From Comamonadaceae bacterium (lineage in GTDB: Bacteria > Pseudomonadota > Gammaproteobacteria > Burkholderiales > Burkholderiaceae_C), in contig JAIXRH010000123.1 of NCBI GenBank assembly GCA_027485285.1, positions 47,632 through 111,631 on the forward strand: 64,000 nt of DNA, read 5' to 3'. This document shows positions 18,849-28,552 of the stretch, in pieces. Positions within the stretch are counted from its first letter, which is position 1; each line of letters starts with the position of its first letter. Below the pieces are notes generated by a model, which saw only the letters and a program-made list of their open reading frames with translations, was not told the origin of the DNA and did not search any database. The position numbers and the translations under genes were made by a program.

Positions 18849-20972
18849 TCATTTCCCGAAGTGAAGTTCAAAATTACCCAGTGCATCGACCTGCAGCACT
18901 TGCTGCGGTTGCACCACGATGTTGGTGTCGGTGGTTTCCACCACCGCTGGTCCTTTGACCTCTTGGCCAAAGCTGATTTGGGCACCGTCATAAATCGGTG
19001 TCTTGACAGACTTGCCCAGGTCGCTCCAGTACACCGTTCGGTGACCGGTGCGTGCCGCCGATGCATCGGCGGGCTTGCGCTTGACTTTTCGGCGTAACTT
19101 GAGCGATTGGGTCGCGCTGCGAGCTCGCACGCGGAAGGTCACCATCTCCAAGCGGGCATCGCCATAAGACGAGCCCTTGCCGTAAATGGTTTCGTAGCGT
19201 GTGTAGAACGCCTGCTCCAGTTGTGCCAGCAGGGCCAAGGTGAGGCGGGGCGAGCTGCGGTCGACCGCGGTGGGCAATTCGACCTCCACCTCGTTCATCT
19301 GGCCGCGGTGGCGCATGTCGATCGAGAAACGCAGCTGTACCGCCGCGGGCTTGATACCGTCGCGTTTCATCTGGTCCATGGCCCGCTTGCTCAGACCGGT
19401 CAGCACGCGGTTCACTCGGGCCAGCTCGAAGGTGGAGCTCTGGATTTCTACCTGCTCATGCACGTGCAGGATGTCAGCCGTGGCCGCGCCAAAAGCACAC
19501 CAGGTCGACGCGATGCGGTTCAAGGGAATCAGCACTTTTTGAACGCCCAATTCGCGGGCAAACACACCCGCGTGAACGGGCCCAGCGCCACCAAAAGCAA
19601 ACACGGTGAAGTCGCGTGGGTCCAGGCCTTTTTCCACTGTGGTTTTGCGGATGATGTCGGCCATCTTGAACTCAGCGATCTTGGCAATACCCGCCGCCGT
19701 CTGCATCAGGCTCAGTCCGATCTCGCGGGCGACCTTTTCGACGGCTTGTACCGACTTTTCGCGGTCTAGCTTGATGCGTCCACCCAAGAAATTATCTGGA
19801 TCGATATAGCCCAGCACCACATCGGCATCGGTCACGGTAGGCACGGTGTTGCCCTTGCCATAACAGGCGGGGCCTGGGTCGGCGCCCGCCGATTCAGGAC
19901 CCACCCGCAAGGTGTGCGTCACCGCATCGACCCGCGCTAGCGAACCGCCGCCCGAGCCGATGGCCTGGATGTCGACCTTGGGAATGAAATATTCATACTG
20001 CGCCACATTCGCCACGGAGTTGTAAGCGGGTCTGCCTCCGGCGATCACGCCCACGTCAAAGCTGGTGCCCCCCATGTCGGTGGTGATGATGTCGGGACAG
20101 CCAATCAGTTGGCCCAAGTACTGCGAAGCAGTCACGCCTGAAACTGGGCCTGAGTCGAGCGTGAGCAGGGGTGCTTCAATCGCACGGTCTACCGAAATTG
20201 AGCCGCCGCCGCACGAGGTGATTTGCAAAGGATGGCGGTAGCCGGCCTTTTTGAGCTGTTCGACCAATTGGCGCAAATAATTGGAGGTGACAGGGCCGAT
20301 ATAGGCATTCAATGCGGCGGCTGTCAACCGCTCGTACTCACCCCACTTGGGTGCCAGCTCCACCGAGCAGCTGATGAAGGCATGCGGTGCGCGCTTTTGA
20401 ATGATCTGCTTGATACGTAGCTCGTGTTCTGGGTGCTTGAACGACCACAGCAAGCATACGGCGAAGGACTCCACGCCCAAAGCGAGCAACTCGTCCACGC
20501 AGCGTTCGACCTCTTTTTCGTTCAACTCAACCACCACATCGCCCATGCAGTCAACACGCTCGGAAACCCCTCGGATGTAACGCTTGGGCACGATGGGTAT
20601 GGGTTTTTGACTTTCTGGGAAATGCACCAATTGGTTCAGATGGCGAGAGTCAATCCCCCGCGAACCCCGCATGATGTGAATGATGTCCTCATGGCCCTTC
20701 GTCGTGATCAGTCCTACTCGGGCCCCACGACGCTGGATCAAGGCGTTGGTGCCCACCGTGGTACCGTGGGTCAACAGCCGTATGCGGCTGCAAAACTCGG
20801 CAAAGGGCAGACCTAGGCGCTCGGCCACGGCTGCCATCGAATTCAGCATGCCCTGGGCAAAATGGGGGGGTGTTGAGGGTGATTTTGCCGCCACCAACTC
20901 ACCGGCGTCAGTGATCACGACGCAATCGGTGAAGGTACCGCCAATGTCTACCCCGACTTGGAAACTCTCCAT
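18849..20972 (-). CDS. Hydantoinase A/oxoprolinase (acetone carboxylase beta-like)
   Basis: VDIGGTFTDCVVI, HGTTVGTNALIQRRGARVGLITTKG, TTDMGGTSFDVGVI. Confidence 0.92.
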   Translation of the reverse strand: MESFQVGVDIGGTFTDCVVITDAGELVAAKSPSTPPHFAQGMLNSMAAVAERLGLPFAEFCSRIRLLTHGTTVGTNALIQRRGARVGLITTKGHEDIIHIMRGSRGIDSRHLNQLVHFPESQKPIPIVPKRYIRGVSERVDCMGDVVVELNEKEVERCVDELLALGVESFAVCLLWSFKHPEHELRIKQIIQKRAPHAFISCSVELAPKWGEYERLTAAALNAYIGPVTSNYLRQLVEQLKKAGYRHPLQITSCGGGSISVDRAIEAPLLTLDSGPVSGVTASQYLGQLIGCPDIITTDMGGTSFDVGVIAGGRPAYNSVANVAQYEYFIPKVDIQAIGSGGGSLARVDAVTHTLRVGPESAGADPGPACYGKGNTVPTVTDADVVLGYIDPDNFLGGRIKLDREKSVQAVEKVAREIGLSLMQTAAGIAKIAEFKMADIIRKTTVEKGLDPRDFTVFAFGGAGPVHAGVFARELGVQKVLIPLNRIASTWCAFGAATADILHVHEQVEIQSSTFELARVNRVLTGLSKRAMDQMKRDGIKPAAVQLRFSIDMRHRGQMNEVEVELPTAVDRSSPRLTLALLAQLEQAFYTRYETIYGKGSSYGDARLEMVTFRVRARSATQSLKLRRKVKRKPADASAARTGHRTVYWSDLGKSVKTPIYDGAQISFGQEVKGPAVVETTDTNIVVQPQQVLQVDALGNFELHFGK

Positions 20973-21024
20973 CCTTGGTACTCCTGGTGATTGTCGAGAC
21001 GCCCCGCCCGGCGGGCGTTTGGCT

Positions 21025-21064
21025 TGACTCGAGTCACTTCATTTGAGCGTATGCTTGCGCTCAA
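21025..21064. promoter_or_regulatory. Two dyads (TGACTCGAGTCA and TTGAGCG-N8-CGCTCAA) upstream of hyuA-like gene; candidate operators
   Basis: Perfect 12-bp palindrome 21025-21036 and 7-bp arms 21043-21049/21058-21064 between the LysR 3' end and hyuA start. Confidence 0.5.
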
Positions 21065-21152
21065 GATCATGTCCAAGAGGCATAGGTCCCATGCCATCGT
21101 TGTCATGCCTCAGCGGATGACGTTGGTGCTCAGAGGCTCAAAAATCGCATCC

Positions 21153-22076
21153 TCAGGGCAGGCAGCGGGCGCCGGGCCATTGGCCAGATCGGACTTGAGT
21201 GCCACAGATTTCAGCAAGTTTGTCGCGCAGTTTGTGCCCGGCCAACGACAGGCTTTGATCCCGTTGCGTCACCAGTGTCCAAGTGATAGACAAATTTTCA
21301 ATCGGTGCGATGGTCACCCTACCTTGCCGATGGGCCAGGGCCACGGCGCTGAAGGGAAGCACGGTGAACCCCTGTCCTTCCACGACCAATTCCAGCAGCA
21401 TGCGCGCCGAGTTGGTTTCTAAGGCCGGCAACAACTTGCGCTGTAATTGCGCCAGTGACTGGTCGATGATCCGGCGCATCGCATTGGGTCGGCTGGTCAA
21501 GATCATGCGACGCTCAAGCAAGCACTCGGCGCTGACCGGTTTGTCCGCACTGAGGCGGCCCTTGGCTGGCCCCACCAGTAACAGTGGTTCTTGCAAAACG
21601 GGTCGGCTGATCAACATGTCCAAGGGCTCGGCATCGGAGACTAAAGCCGTATCGAGTCGGCCGGTCAGCACACCTTCGTGAAGCCAGGCGCTCAGGCCTT
21701 CTTGCACATGAACTCTGACCTCGGGGTAGCTGCGGCAATAGGCGTCTACCAGGGGCACACTCACAAGCTCAAAAAGTGACGGGGGCAAACCCAGTCGCAG
21801 CTCGCCTTGAGGCCGGTGCGCATACATACCAATGTCATCCTGCAACTGACGCATTTGCTGCAACACCGTACGCGAGCGTTCCAGCAGCGCTATTCCAGCA
21901 GGTGTCAATTGCACGCCCTTGTCAGAACGCAGAAAAAGCAAAACGCCAAGCTCTTTTTCAAGCGCTTGCATTTGCCTTGTCAACAAGGGTTGGGAGACGT
22001 GCAGCACGCTGGCTGCACGGGTCATGCTGCCCAGCTCCGCGATGTGCTGAAACAGCGTCAGTTGCTTGAGATTCAA
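21153..22076 (-). CDS. LysR family transcriptional regulator
   Basis: MNLKQLTLFQHIAELGSMTRAASVLHVSQPLLTRQMQALEKELG LysR HTH. Confidence 0.93.
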   Translation of the reverse strand: MNLKQLTLFQHIAELGSMTRAASVLHVSQPLLTRQMQALEKELGVLLFLRSDKGVQLTPAGIALLERSRTVLQQMRQLQDDIGMYAHRPQGELRLGLPPSLFELVSVPLVDAYCRSYPEVRVHVQEGLSAWLHEGVLTGRLDTALVSDAEPLDMLISRPVLQEPLLLVGPAKGRLSADKPVSAECLLERRMILTSRPNAMRRIIDQSLAQLQRKLLPALETNSARMLLELVVEGQGFTVLPFSAVALAHRQGRVTIAPIENLSITWTLVTQRDQSLSLAGHKLRDKLAEICGTQVRSGQWPGARCLP

Positions 22077-22190
22077 CGTCTACTGCCTTGTGTGAAAAGT
22101 CAAATCAGTATGGCATGTGCGCCATCCCAAAAAGTCAGTGAATTCCCCAGTCTATGAGGGATACGACTTGATCACTGCAAGGCAATTCGC

Positions 22191-22925
22191 TTAATGGCTG
22201 CCGCCTAAGTAGAAGCTCTTGACAAGATCGTTTTCTTTCAAAGCAGCGACATCGCTGTGAAACACGATCTCTCCATGAACAATGATGTAGCCGTAATCAG
22301 CCACGCGCATCGCTTGGTTGAAATTTTGTTCGGCCATCAATACTGTCAACTGATAGCGGTCTTTGAGCTCTTTGAGTTTGGTGATGGTTTGAGACACCAA
22401 CAGAGGCGACAAACCTACCGAAGGCTCATCCACCAACAACAAACGCGGCGAGGACATCAGAGCGCGCGCAATGGCCAACATTTGTTGTTGCCCACCAGAC
22501 ATCGAGCCCGCTAACTGCTTGCGCCGCTCAGCCAAAACTGGAAATGCTTCAAAACTGAAGGCCAAGTTGTCGGCGATCTGTGAGCGAGCCTGTTCGCGAT
22601 AAGCGCCTAAAAGCAGGTTCTCCTCCACTGTCAGCTTGGGGAACAAACGACGACCCTCAGGCACCAAGGCAACGCCTAAGTTGACAATTTCTTGGGTAGA
22701 AAGTTGGGTCAGATCATGTGTTTGACCATCGATCTCTAAATGGATAGAGCCACGCGAAGGACGAACCATGCCCATCACACACTTCATGAGCGTGCTTTTG
22801 CCATTGCCATTGGTACCGAGCAACGCCACGGTTTGTCCTTGGCTGAGATTCAAGCTCACGCTGTGAAGCGCGCGCACTGCACCATAGCTGGCAGCAATAT
22901 CTTTGATGTCTAATTTAATCGCCAA
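22191..22925 (-). CDS. livF: Branched-chain amino acid-type ABC transporter ATPase (LivF)
   Basis: GTNGNGKST Walker A, SGGQQQMLAIARALM, LLLVDEPSVGLSPLLV. Confidence 0.9.
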   Translation of the reverse strand: MAIKLDIKDIAASYGAVRALHSVSLNLSQGQTVALLGTNGNGKSTLMKCVMGMVRPSRGSIHLEIDGQTHDLTQLSTQEIVNLGVALVPEGRRLFPKLTVEENLLLGAYREQARSQIADNLAFSFEAFPVLAERRKQLAGSMSGGQQQMLAIARALMSSPRLLLVDEPSVGLSPLLVSQTITKLKELKDRYQLTVLMAEQNFNQAMRVADYGYIIVHGEIVFHSDVAALKENDLVKSFYLGGSH

Positions 22926-23631
22926 GGTAAGCCCTTTGAACTTGTGGATTAGCTACAACGGATTTAGGGTCACCATCACAGATGATTTGCCCTGCGTCCA
23001 AACACACGAGACGTTCTGAGAAGCGCATCACGGCCTGCATGATGTGCTCAATCATGATGATGGTGATGCCTTGCTTGTTCAGCTTGATCAAGATGTCCAA
23101 CACGTCATCGCATTCGCTGCCTGACAGACCTGCCATGGCTTCGTCAGAAATCAGCAGTTGCGGTTTGGCGGCCATGGCACGTGCCAACTCCATCTTTCGC
23201 AACTCGACTTGCGACAGCGACGAGGAACCGGCGTGCGCTTTGTCTGCCAAACCCATTTCAGTCAAAATCTCAAGCGCCTGATCACGTGCTTTGGCACCAC
23301 TGACGCCTCCTACATAGGCCAAGGGCACCATGAGATTTTCTAAAACGGTCATGCTGTGAAATGGACGTGGGATCTGAAAACTACGCGCTATCCCCAGACG
23401 TGTACGCGCATAGGCAGGCAAGCTGTGAATGGCTTTGCCGTTGAACACAATATCGCCCAAGTCATTTTGCAAGGCACCAGAGATGCAACTGATCAAGGTG
23501 GTTTTTCCAGAACCATTGGGGCCAATCAGGCCTAGGCGCTCACCTTTGCGAATGGACAAGTTCACCCCGCTGAGCGCGGTGAAGCCACCAAAGTTTTTGC
23601 CTACGCCCTTTACTTCGAGGATGTTTTCCAT
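22915..23631 (-). CDS. livG: Branched-chain amino acid-type ABC transporter ATPase (LivG)
   Basis: GPNGSGKTTL Walker A; family length and position; signature region LSQVELRKMELARAM. Confidence 0.9.
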   Translation of the reverse strand: MENILEVKGVGKNFGGFTALSGVNLSIRKGERLGLIGPNGSGKTTLISCISGALQNDLGDIVFNGKAIHSLPAYARTRLGIARSFQIPRPFHSMTVLENLMVPLAYVGGVSGAKARDQALEILTEMGLADKAHAGSSSLSQVELRKMELARAMAAKPQLLISDEAMAGLSGSECDDVLDILIKLNKQGITIIMIEHIMQAVMRFSERLVCLDAGQIICDGDPKSVVANPQVQRAYLGD

Positions 23632-24548
23632 TTTTTAATCAATCCAATCACGCCATCAGGGGCGGCAACCACGAACACAACAAGCAAGACACCGACCACC
23701 AACACGTTGAGCTCACTCGAAATAGTGACCGTCACGATTTGCTGCAAGGTTCCCAAAATCAAAGCGCCAATCAAGGGCCCCGACCAATGAGAAGTACCCC
23801 CAATGATCGGCATGGCAAGCGCAATCACTGCGTAGTGCAAATTGAATGTGGATGCAGGTTCGATATAGCTCAAATACATGGGCATCGGGGCACCTGCGAC
23901 GCCCAACAGCGCACCAGAAATGGCACATGCAATCAGTTTGAGTTTCAACGTCGGCACACCTGAACAGTCAGCGGCTTCTTCAGAATCACGCACCGCGCGC
24001 AAACCTTGACCGATGTGAGAGTTTTGTACATAACGTGCAATGGAAACGGCCAACACTGCCATCAAGGTCATGACGACAAACAACATGCGCGTGTAGGAGT
24101 CAAACAACCAAACCTCGCCGGGTCGCGTGAGCTGTAAACCAGTGGCGCCTCCCAAGAAGCGTGTGTTCATCACAACCGCTTCAAGGATGAAGACCACCGC
24201 CACAGTGGCGATAGAGAAGAAAATACCTCGCAGACGCAGTGTCAGCATACCCACTGCCAATCCGAGCAAGCCAGCCATGACCGCCCCTGCCAAAATCTGC
24301 ACCATGATGGGCGCGTTGAACAGCAGGTGAACAGCGAGTGCACTGTAAGCACCCACCCCCACAAAGCCAGGAACGCCGAAGTTCACGTAGCCGGCGTAAC
24401 CCCCCAAGATATTCCATGCTGTGGCCAAAACAATGGCTTGAAGAACCACAAAGCCAGCAAAAAAAACATACTCATTGACACCCGAGAGTGCCAACGCAGT
24501 GGCCGCCACAATTGCCAAAGCCGAAACAAACCAGTATTTCATGTTCAC
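23610..24548 (-). CDS. livM: Branched-chain amino acid-type ABC permease (LivM)
   Basis: Polytopic; NILGGYAGYVNFGVPGFVGVGAYSALAV, LRAVRDSEEAADCSGV. Confidence 0.9.
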   Translation of the reverse strand: MNMKYWFVSALAIVAATALALSGVNEYVFFAGFVVLQAIVLATAWNILGGYAGYVNFGVPGFVGVGAYSALAVHLLFNAPIMVQILAGAVMAGLLGLAVGMLTLRLRGIFFSIATVAVVFILEAVVMNTRFLGGATGLQLTRPGEVWLFDSYTRMLFVVMTLMAVLAVSIARYVQNSHIGQGLRAVRDSEEAADCSGVPTLKLKLIACAISGALLGVAGAPMPMYLSYIEPASTFNLHYAVIALAMPIIGGTSHWSGPLIGALILGTLQQIVTVTISSELNVLVVGVLLVVFVVAAPDGVIGLIKKWKTSSK

Positions 24549-25424
24549 TTACCTGCCAAAAAGGCCTTGTGGCCGAATCCCGAGCATCAATAGCAACAAA
24601 CCGAATGCGACGGCAGTTGCCCAAGATGCACCAAACATTGTGAGCACAATTGACTCTGCCACACCCAAAACCAAACCAGCAACCAAGGTGCCGCTCATGC
24701 TGCCCATACCCGCCAGCACCACCACACAAAACGTTCGACCAATATAAATGCGGTCCATCGTGGGATCGACGGGGCTGACAATAATCAACATCGCACCGGC
24801 CAGCGCATTCACCGAAGTTGCAATGCCAAATGCAAGTTGCTTGATCTTGACGGGGTCAGCGCCCATCAAGCGCAGTGCACCTTCGTCTTGACCGACGGCT
24901 TTGATGGCGCGGCCAACAAAGGTGCGAGAGAAAAAGTTTGTCAATACCACGGTCAATAACAAAGCCACCGCAGCAGCCACTACCAAACGGTAAGGAATAC
25001 GCAGCTCACCGACGCGCAAACTTGCACCAATGTAGTCGGCCTCCGCAGAACGCTGGTCAACACCGAAAGCGAGCACCAGCAAAACTTCCACAATGAAAGC
25101 AATGCCAAAGAAAAAGGCCAGCCCGTTGACACCTGACGCGCTGCCACGACTCTCAAAGGTTTCGTAGTAAAAGCGATACAGCAACATGCCAACCAGAAAA
25201 AATACCGGCATGAGCAGCAATCCTGAAATCAAGGGATCAAGACCCCAGCCGCCCAGTAAATAAGCCCCATATGAGCCAACTATCAGCAACGCTGGGTGCG
25301 CCACATGAGGCACATCTAGCAAACCAAAAGCCACTGATAACCCTAAGCTGACAGCGGCGTAAAAACACCCCAGCAGCAGGCCAAATATGACTGCTTCATA
25401 CAGAAGCTCGAATGAGAACATCAT
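24549..25424 (-). CDS. livH: Branched-chain amino acid-type ABC permease (LivH)
   Basis: Polytopic; FGLLLGCFYAAVSLGLSVAFG, GRAIKAVGQDEGALRLMG. Confidence 0.9.
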   Translation of the reverse strand: MMFSFELLYEAVIFGLLLGCFYAAVSLGLSVAFGLLDVPHVAHPALLIVGSYGAYLLGGWGLDPLISGLLLMPVFFLVGMLLYRFYYETFESRGSASGVNGLAFFFGIAFIVEVLLVLAFGVDQRSAEADYIGASLRVGELRIPYRLVVAAAVALLLTVVLTNFFSRTFVGRAIKAVGQDEGALRLMGADPVKIKQLAFGIATSVNALAGAMLIIVSPVDPTMDRIYIGRTFCVVVLAGMGSMSGTLVAGLVLGVAESIVLTMFGASWATAVAFGLLLLMLGIRPQGLFGR

Positions 25425-25443
25425 TGTTTATCAACCAAAACGA

Positions 25444-25472
25444 GTCGAGGGTTGTGGTGCACAACCCTCGAC
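25444..25472 (-). promoter_or_regulatory. Intercistronic hairpin between substrate-binding protein and livH
   Basis: GTCGAGGGTTGTG-GTG-CACAACCCTCGAC: perfect 13-bp stem, no U-tract. Confidence 0.7.
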
Positions 25473-25496
25473 ATGGGCCAAACCAAGCTGAGCAAG

Positions 25497-26753
25497 TTAC
25501 TTTGCTTCGGCTGCTTTTAGATAAGGCGAAATAAAGTCGCCTGTTTTGTCTGCAACTGGTGAAAGAATCACTTGTCTGGCTGGACTGCGGAACTGCTCTT
25601 GGTCCTTGTCTTTCAGACCACGGAACTGAGCTGTGACCAAACGCACGTTGGCACGTTCACCGTTTTCGTCAAAACGAATTGGCCCCACGATGGTTTTCAT
25701 TTCATTCTTACGCAAGTAATCCGCCAGTTTGCGGTCGTCAATGCTCTTCGTGGCATTGATGGCCTGCTCCAGCATTTCACCAATCGCGTAGTTGAAAGGG
25801 GACAGGTAGAAGCCGAGTTCGTCTGTGTTTTCAGCCTTCGCGCGGACGGTGTAGCGCTTCAAGAAAGCTTCCACACCTGGCAATGGCATACCAGGCACAT
25901 AAGAGTGGAAGTTGGTGATGCCGTTGAGCTTGCTACCCAAGTTCACAGCGATGGGCGTGAATTGCAAGCCCACCATGGCGCCACCCACGATCTTCACCTG
26001 AGAACCCAAACCGATCTCGCTGATCGAGTTGACGATGGCCGCTGATGCGCCAGGGTAAGAAGCCACGAAGACGATCTCAGCATTCGAGGCACGAATGGCG
26101 CGGATCAAAGATGAGAAGTCTTTGGTGGTAGGGGGGTAGTTTTGATCGTAAACAATGTTCAAGCCCAATGACTTGAAATAAGGGCGAGCACCATCAGCCA
26201 AGTTTTGTGCAAACTCGCCGTCTTCTGCCAAGATCGCAACTGTTTTGGCACCTGTGGAGCGTCCAGCCTCCATGAAGCCCTTGGCCCAACCTTCAGCCGT
26301 ATTCCAAGGCGCATTGTTGAACCACATGTCGTGTTTGGTTTTCGCATTGACTTGGAATGAGAAGTTACCCATCAACAGTTTTTGTCTTTGCTTGACCAGC
26401 GGCATGATTGGCGCGGTCGGGCCAGTGGCGTAAGGCGCAATCAACAAATCAACTTTGTCCACGTCGAGCAGTTTGGTGTAGATGCCGGGTGTGTTTGCAG
26501 GGTTGCTTTGGTCGTCGTAATAAATGAATTCAACTTTACGGCCAAGCAATCCACCTTTGGCGTTGACATCTTCAACCCACATGCGAATGGCCAAAAGCGC
26601 AGCTTTGCCGCCACCTCCCAAGCCACCCGTTTGGGGCATGCTCATACCGATTTTGATAGGGTCAGCGGCAATGGCATTTCCACTTGCGGCCAGACCTCCA
26701 GTCAACGCAACTGCCGATGCAGTGCCCAACAGTTTGCGACGAATTGAATCCAT
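25497..26753 (-). CDS. ABC transporter substrate-binding protein (LivJ/K-like)
   Basis: Start chosen at MDSIRRKLLGTASAVALTGGLAASGNAIAADPIKIGMSMPQTG with AGGAGA upstream; type I PBP sequence. Confidence 0.9.
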   Translation of the reverse strand: MDSIRRKLLGTASAVALTGGLAASGNAIAADPIKIGMSMPQTGGLGGGGKAALLAIRMWVEDVNAKGGLLGRKVEFIYYDDQSNPANTPGIYTKLLDVDKVDLLIAPYATGPTAPIMPLVKQRQKLLMGNFSFQVNAKTKHDMWFNNAPWNTAEGWAKGFMEAGRSTGAKTVAILAEDGEFAQNLADGARPYFKSLGLNIVYDQNYPPTTKDFSSLIRAIRASNAEIVFVASYPGASAAIVNSISEIGLGSQVKIVGGAMVGLQFTPIAVNLGSKLNGITNFHSYVPGMPLPGVEAFLKRYTVRAKAENTDELGFYLSPFNYAIGEMLEQAINATKSIDDRKLADYLRKNEMKTIVGPIRFDENGERANVRLVTAQFRGLKDKDQEQFRSPARQVILSPVADKTGDFISPYLKAAEAK

Positions 26754-26965
26754 GGTTGTCTCCTTAAGATTTTTTTGATCGATCATTTTGCTAACGCAAA
26801 CCGAGTATTCCGTAGAATATTTTTTAGTTTGTAACGTGTGTGACATTCCATGAAAAATATAGGTCTAATTTCATTCGTCATGCACTCGCGGATCATGGTT
26901 TGTCGGCATCAAAACGTCTATGCATGGAAACCCTTAAGCGTCGTTTGCTTAGCAGAATGAGCGCT

Positions 26966-27880
26966 TTATTTTTTTACCATTTGACGGCCAGGTATGAGAA
27001 CAATGGCCATTGCCAAGATGATCAACAACAACGCCACGATGTCAGCGACCGCCACCACCTCGTCGAGCATCCAGTAGCCGCCGATGAGCCCCATCATGGG
27101 CACCAACATGATTGACAAACCGCTTGCCACGGGCGTCAATTTTCGAGCGACGTGAATCCATGCCACATAGCTGATGGCGAAGGTGACAGAACCTGCATAA
27201 AAAATAGCTGCAAATTGAATCCAAGTTGGCCAAGTCCAGCGTTCTTGTTCAAAAACAAGCGCCAAAACGATGAAACAAATGGAGGCCAACAACAGCATCC
27301 AAAAGGTCAATGTCAAGCTGGAAATACTGATCTTGCAGTTTTTCAGCATGGCGTTGCCCACGCCCCAAGACATGGCCGCGGCGAGGGTGCAGACCAGGCC
27401 AAGCGGATGTCCTGCAAAATTTGTCACCTCGTCTCTTGCCAATAAAAACGTGGCTAACAAAGAGCAGATCACACCCAGCATGCCGCGCAGCGTGAATGCA
27501 TTTTTGAACATCACAACACTTGCCAAAAGCGCCCAAACTGGCATGGTGTAACCCACAATGGCTGCTCGACCTGAGTTGAGCAAGGTCAACCCATAAATCA
27601 AACCAAGATGCCACAGCACCATGTTGGGCATGCCCAATTTAAAAACCAGCCAACGCTCGGCCACTGGAATGTGCAGGGACTCGCCACGTCGCAGCGCATA
27701 AGCGCCCAGCAGCACACAACCAATGGTGAAGGTGAAGGCTCGAAATGTCAGAGGTGGATAAGAAGTGATCACAAATTTCATGATTGGATAATTCAATCCC
27801 CATGAAACCGTGACCAACACAATCAAGAACAGGTCTAAGCTATTGATTTCACTCGCGGTAGATGCTTCGCTTTTAGACAT
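26966..27880 (-). CDS. EamA/DMT family transporter
   Basis: 304 aa, about 10 hydrophobic helices, VTVSWGLNYPIMKF, NSGRAAIVGYTMPVW. Confidence 0.85.
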   Translation of the reverse strand: MSKSEASTASEINSLDLFLIVLVTVSWGLNYPIMKFVITSYPPLTFRAFTFTIGCVLLGAYALRRGESLHIPVAERWLVFKLGMPNMVLWHLGLIYGLTLLNSGRAAIVGYTMPVWALLASVVMFKNAFTLRGMLGVICSLLATFLLARDEVTNFAGHPLGLVCTLAAAMSWGVGNAMLKNCKISISSLTLTFWMLLLASICFIVLALVFEQERWTWPTWIQFAAIFYAGSVTFAISYVAWIHVARKLTPVASGLSIMLVPMMGLIGGYWMLDEVVAVADIVALLLIILAMAIVLIPGRQMVKK

Positions 27881-27959
27881 TGTTTTGCAACTTCGGCATT
27901 TTTATTTTCAGCATGGTACTGGGCCCGCGCCCTAGACAGCAGCGTGGGAAGCTCACCCG

Positions 27960-27989
27960 CAAGTTGGCAAACGGCTTCAAGATCATTCT
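27960..27989 (+). repeat. 30-nt sequence matching 5867-5896 of the M16 gene at 29/30 positions
   Basis: caagttggcaaacggcttcaagatcattct vs caagttggcaaacggcttcaaaatcattct; both read KLANGFKIIL. Confidence 0.75.
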
Positions 27990-28003
27990 GAAATATGAGC
28001 CCA

Positions 28004-28552
28004 CTAGATGTCGCCGGTGTACTCGCCACGCGCGGGGTAGTCTTTCTGGATGGCGAAGTCAACAGCAGCCAGCAGATCGGTGAATGAAGGTCGCGCAAAT
28101 GGCATAGTTTGCGTTGAACCATAGTAGAGCGTTTGATCAGGTTTGATCAGAAAGACCCCGGGCTCGCTGAACAGCGCTGGTTCTTCTAGTCCGATGGATG
28201 TCTTTCCTTTCGATGCGCTGATGTACAAACCCCATCGCCTCGCCATGCCCAAATCCAGTCCGTATGCAAATTCAATGCGTTGGGCTTTGACCTTGTCAGC
28301 CATGGCCTGGCCACGCGTGACTTCATCGCTGCTGATGGCGATGATCCGAACACCTCGCTTTTTGAAATCTTCGCCCAAGCGTTCGAGCTCTGACAAATAT
28401 TTGGCGCAGATAGGGCAATGCAAGCCACGATAAAAAACCAATAAATCGAAACTCTCTCCCGGCTGCTGACCTCCAACATAGCGACCACCAGTTGTCAAAG
28501 GCAGGTCGAGTGAAGGCACTTGTTGACGAGGCATCAGCGTTAAAGGGTGCAT
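28004..28552 (-). CDS. Peroxiredoxin-like (AhpC/TSA) thioredoxin-fold protein
   Basis: LLVFYRGLHCPICAKYLSELERLGEDFKKRGVRIIAISSD. Confidence 0.82.
   Translation of the reverse strand: MHPLTLMPRQQVPSLDLPLTTGGRYVGGQQPGESFDLLVFYRGLHCPICAKYLSELERLGEDFKKRGVRIIAISSDEVTRGQAMADKVKAQRIEFAYGLDLGMARRWGLYISASKGKTSIGLEEPALFSEPGVFLIKPDQTLYYGSTQTMPFARPSFTDLLAAVDFAIQKDYPARGEYTGDI

Noticed and set aside
27835-28122. 95-aa minus-strand ORF spanning the EamA-peroxiredoxin gap
   Set aside because: Overlaps both neighbours in a different frame; only the 30-nt M16-like match is of note.
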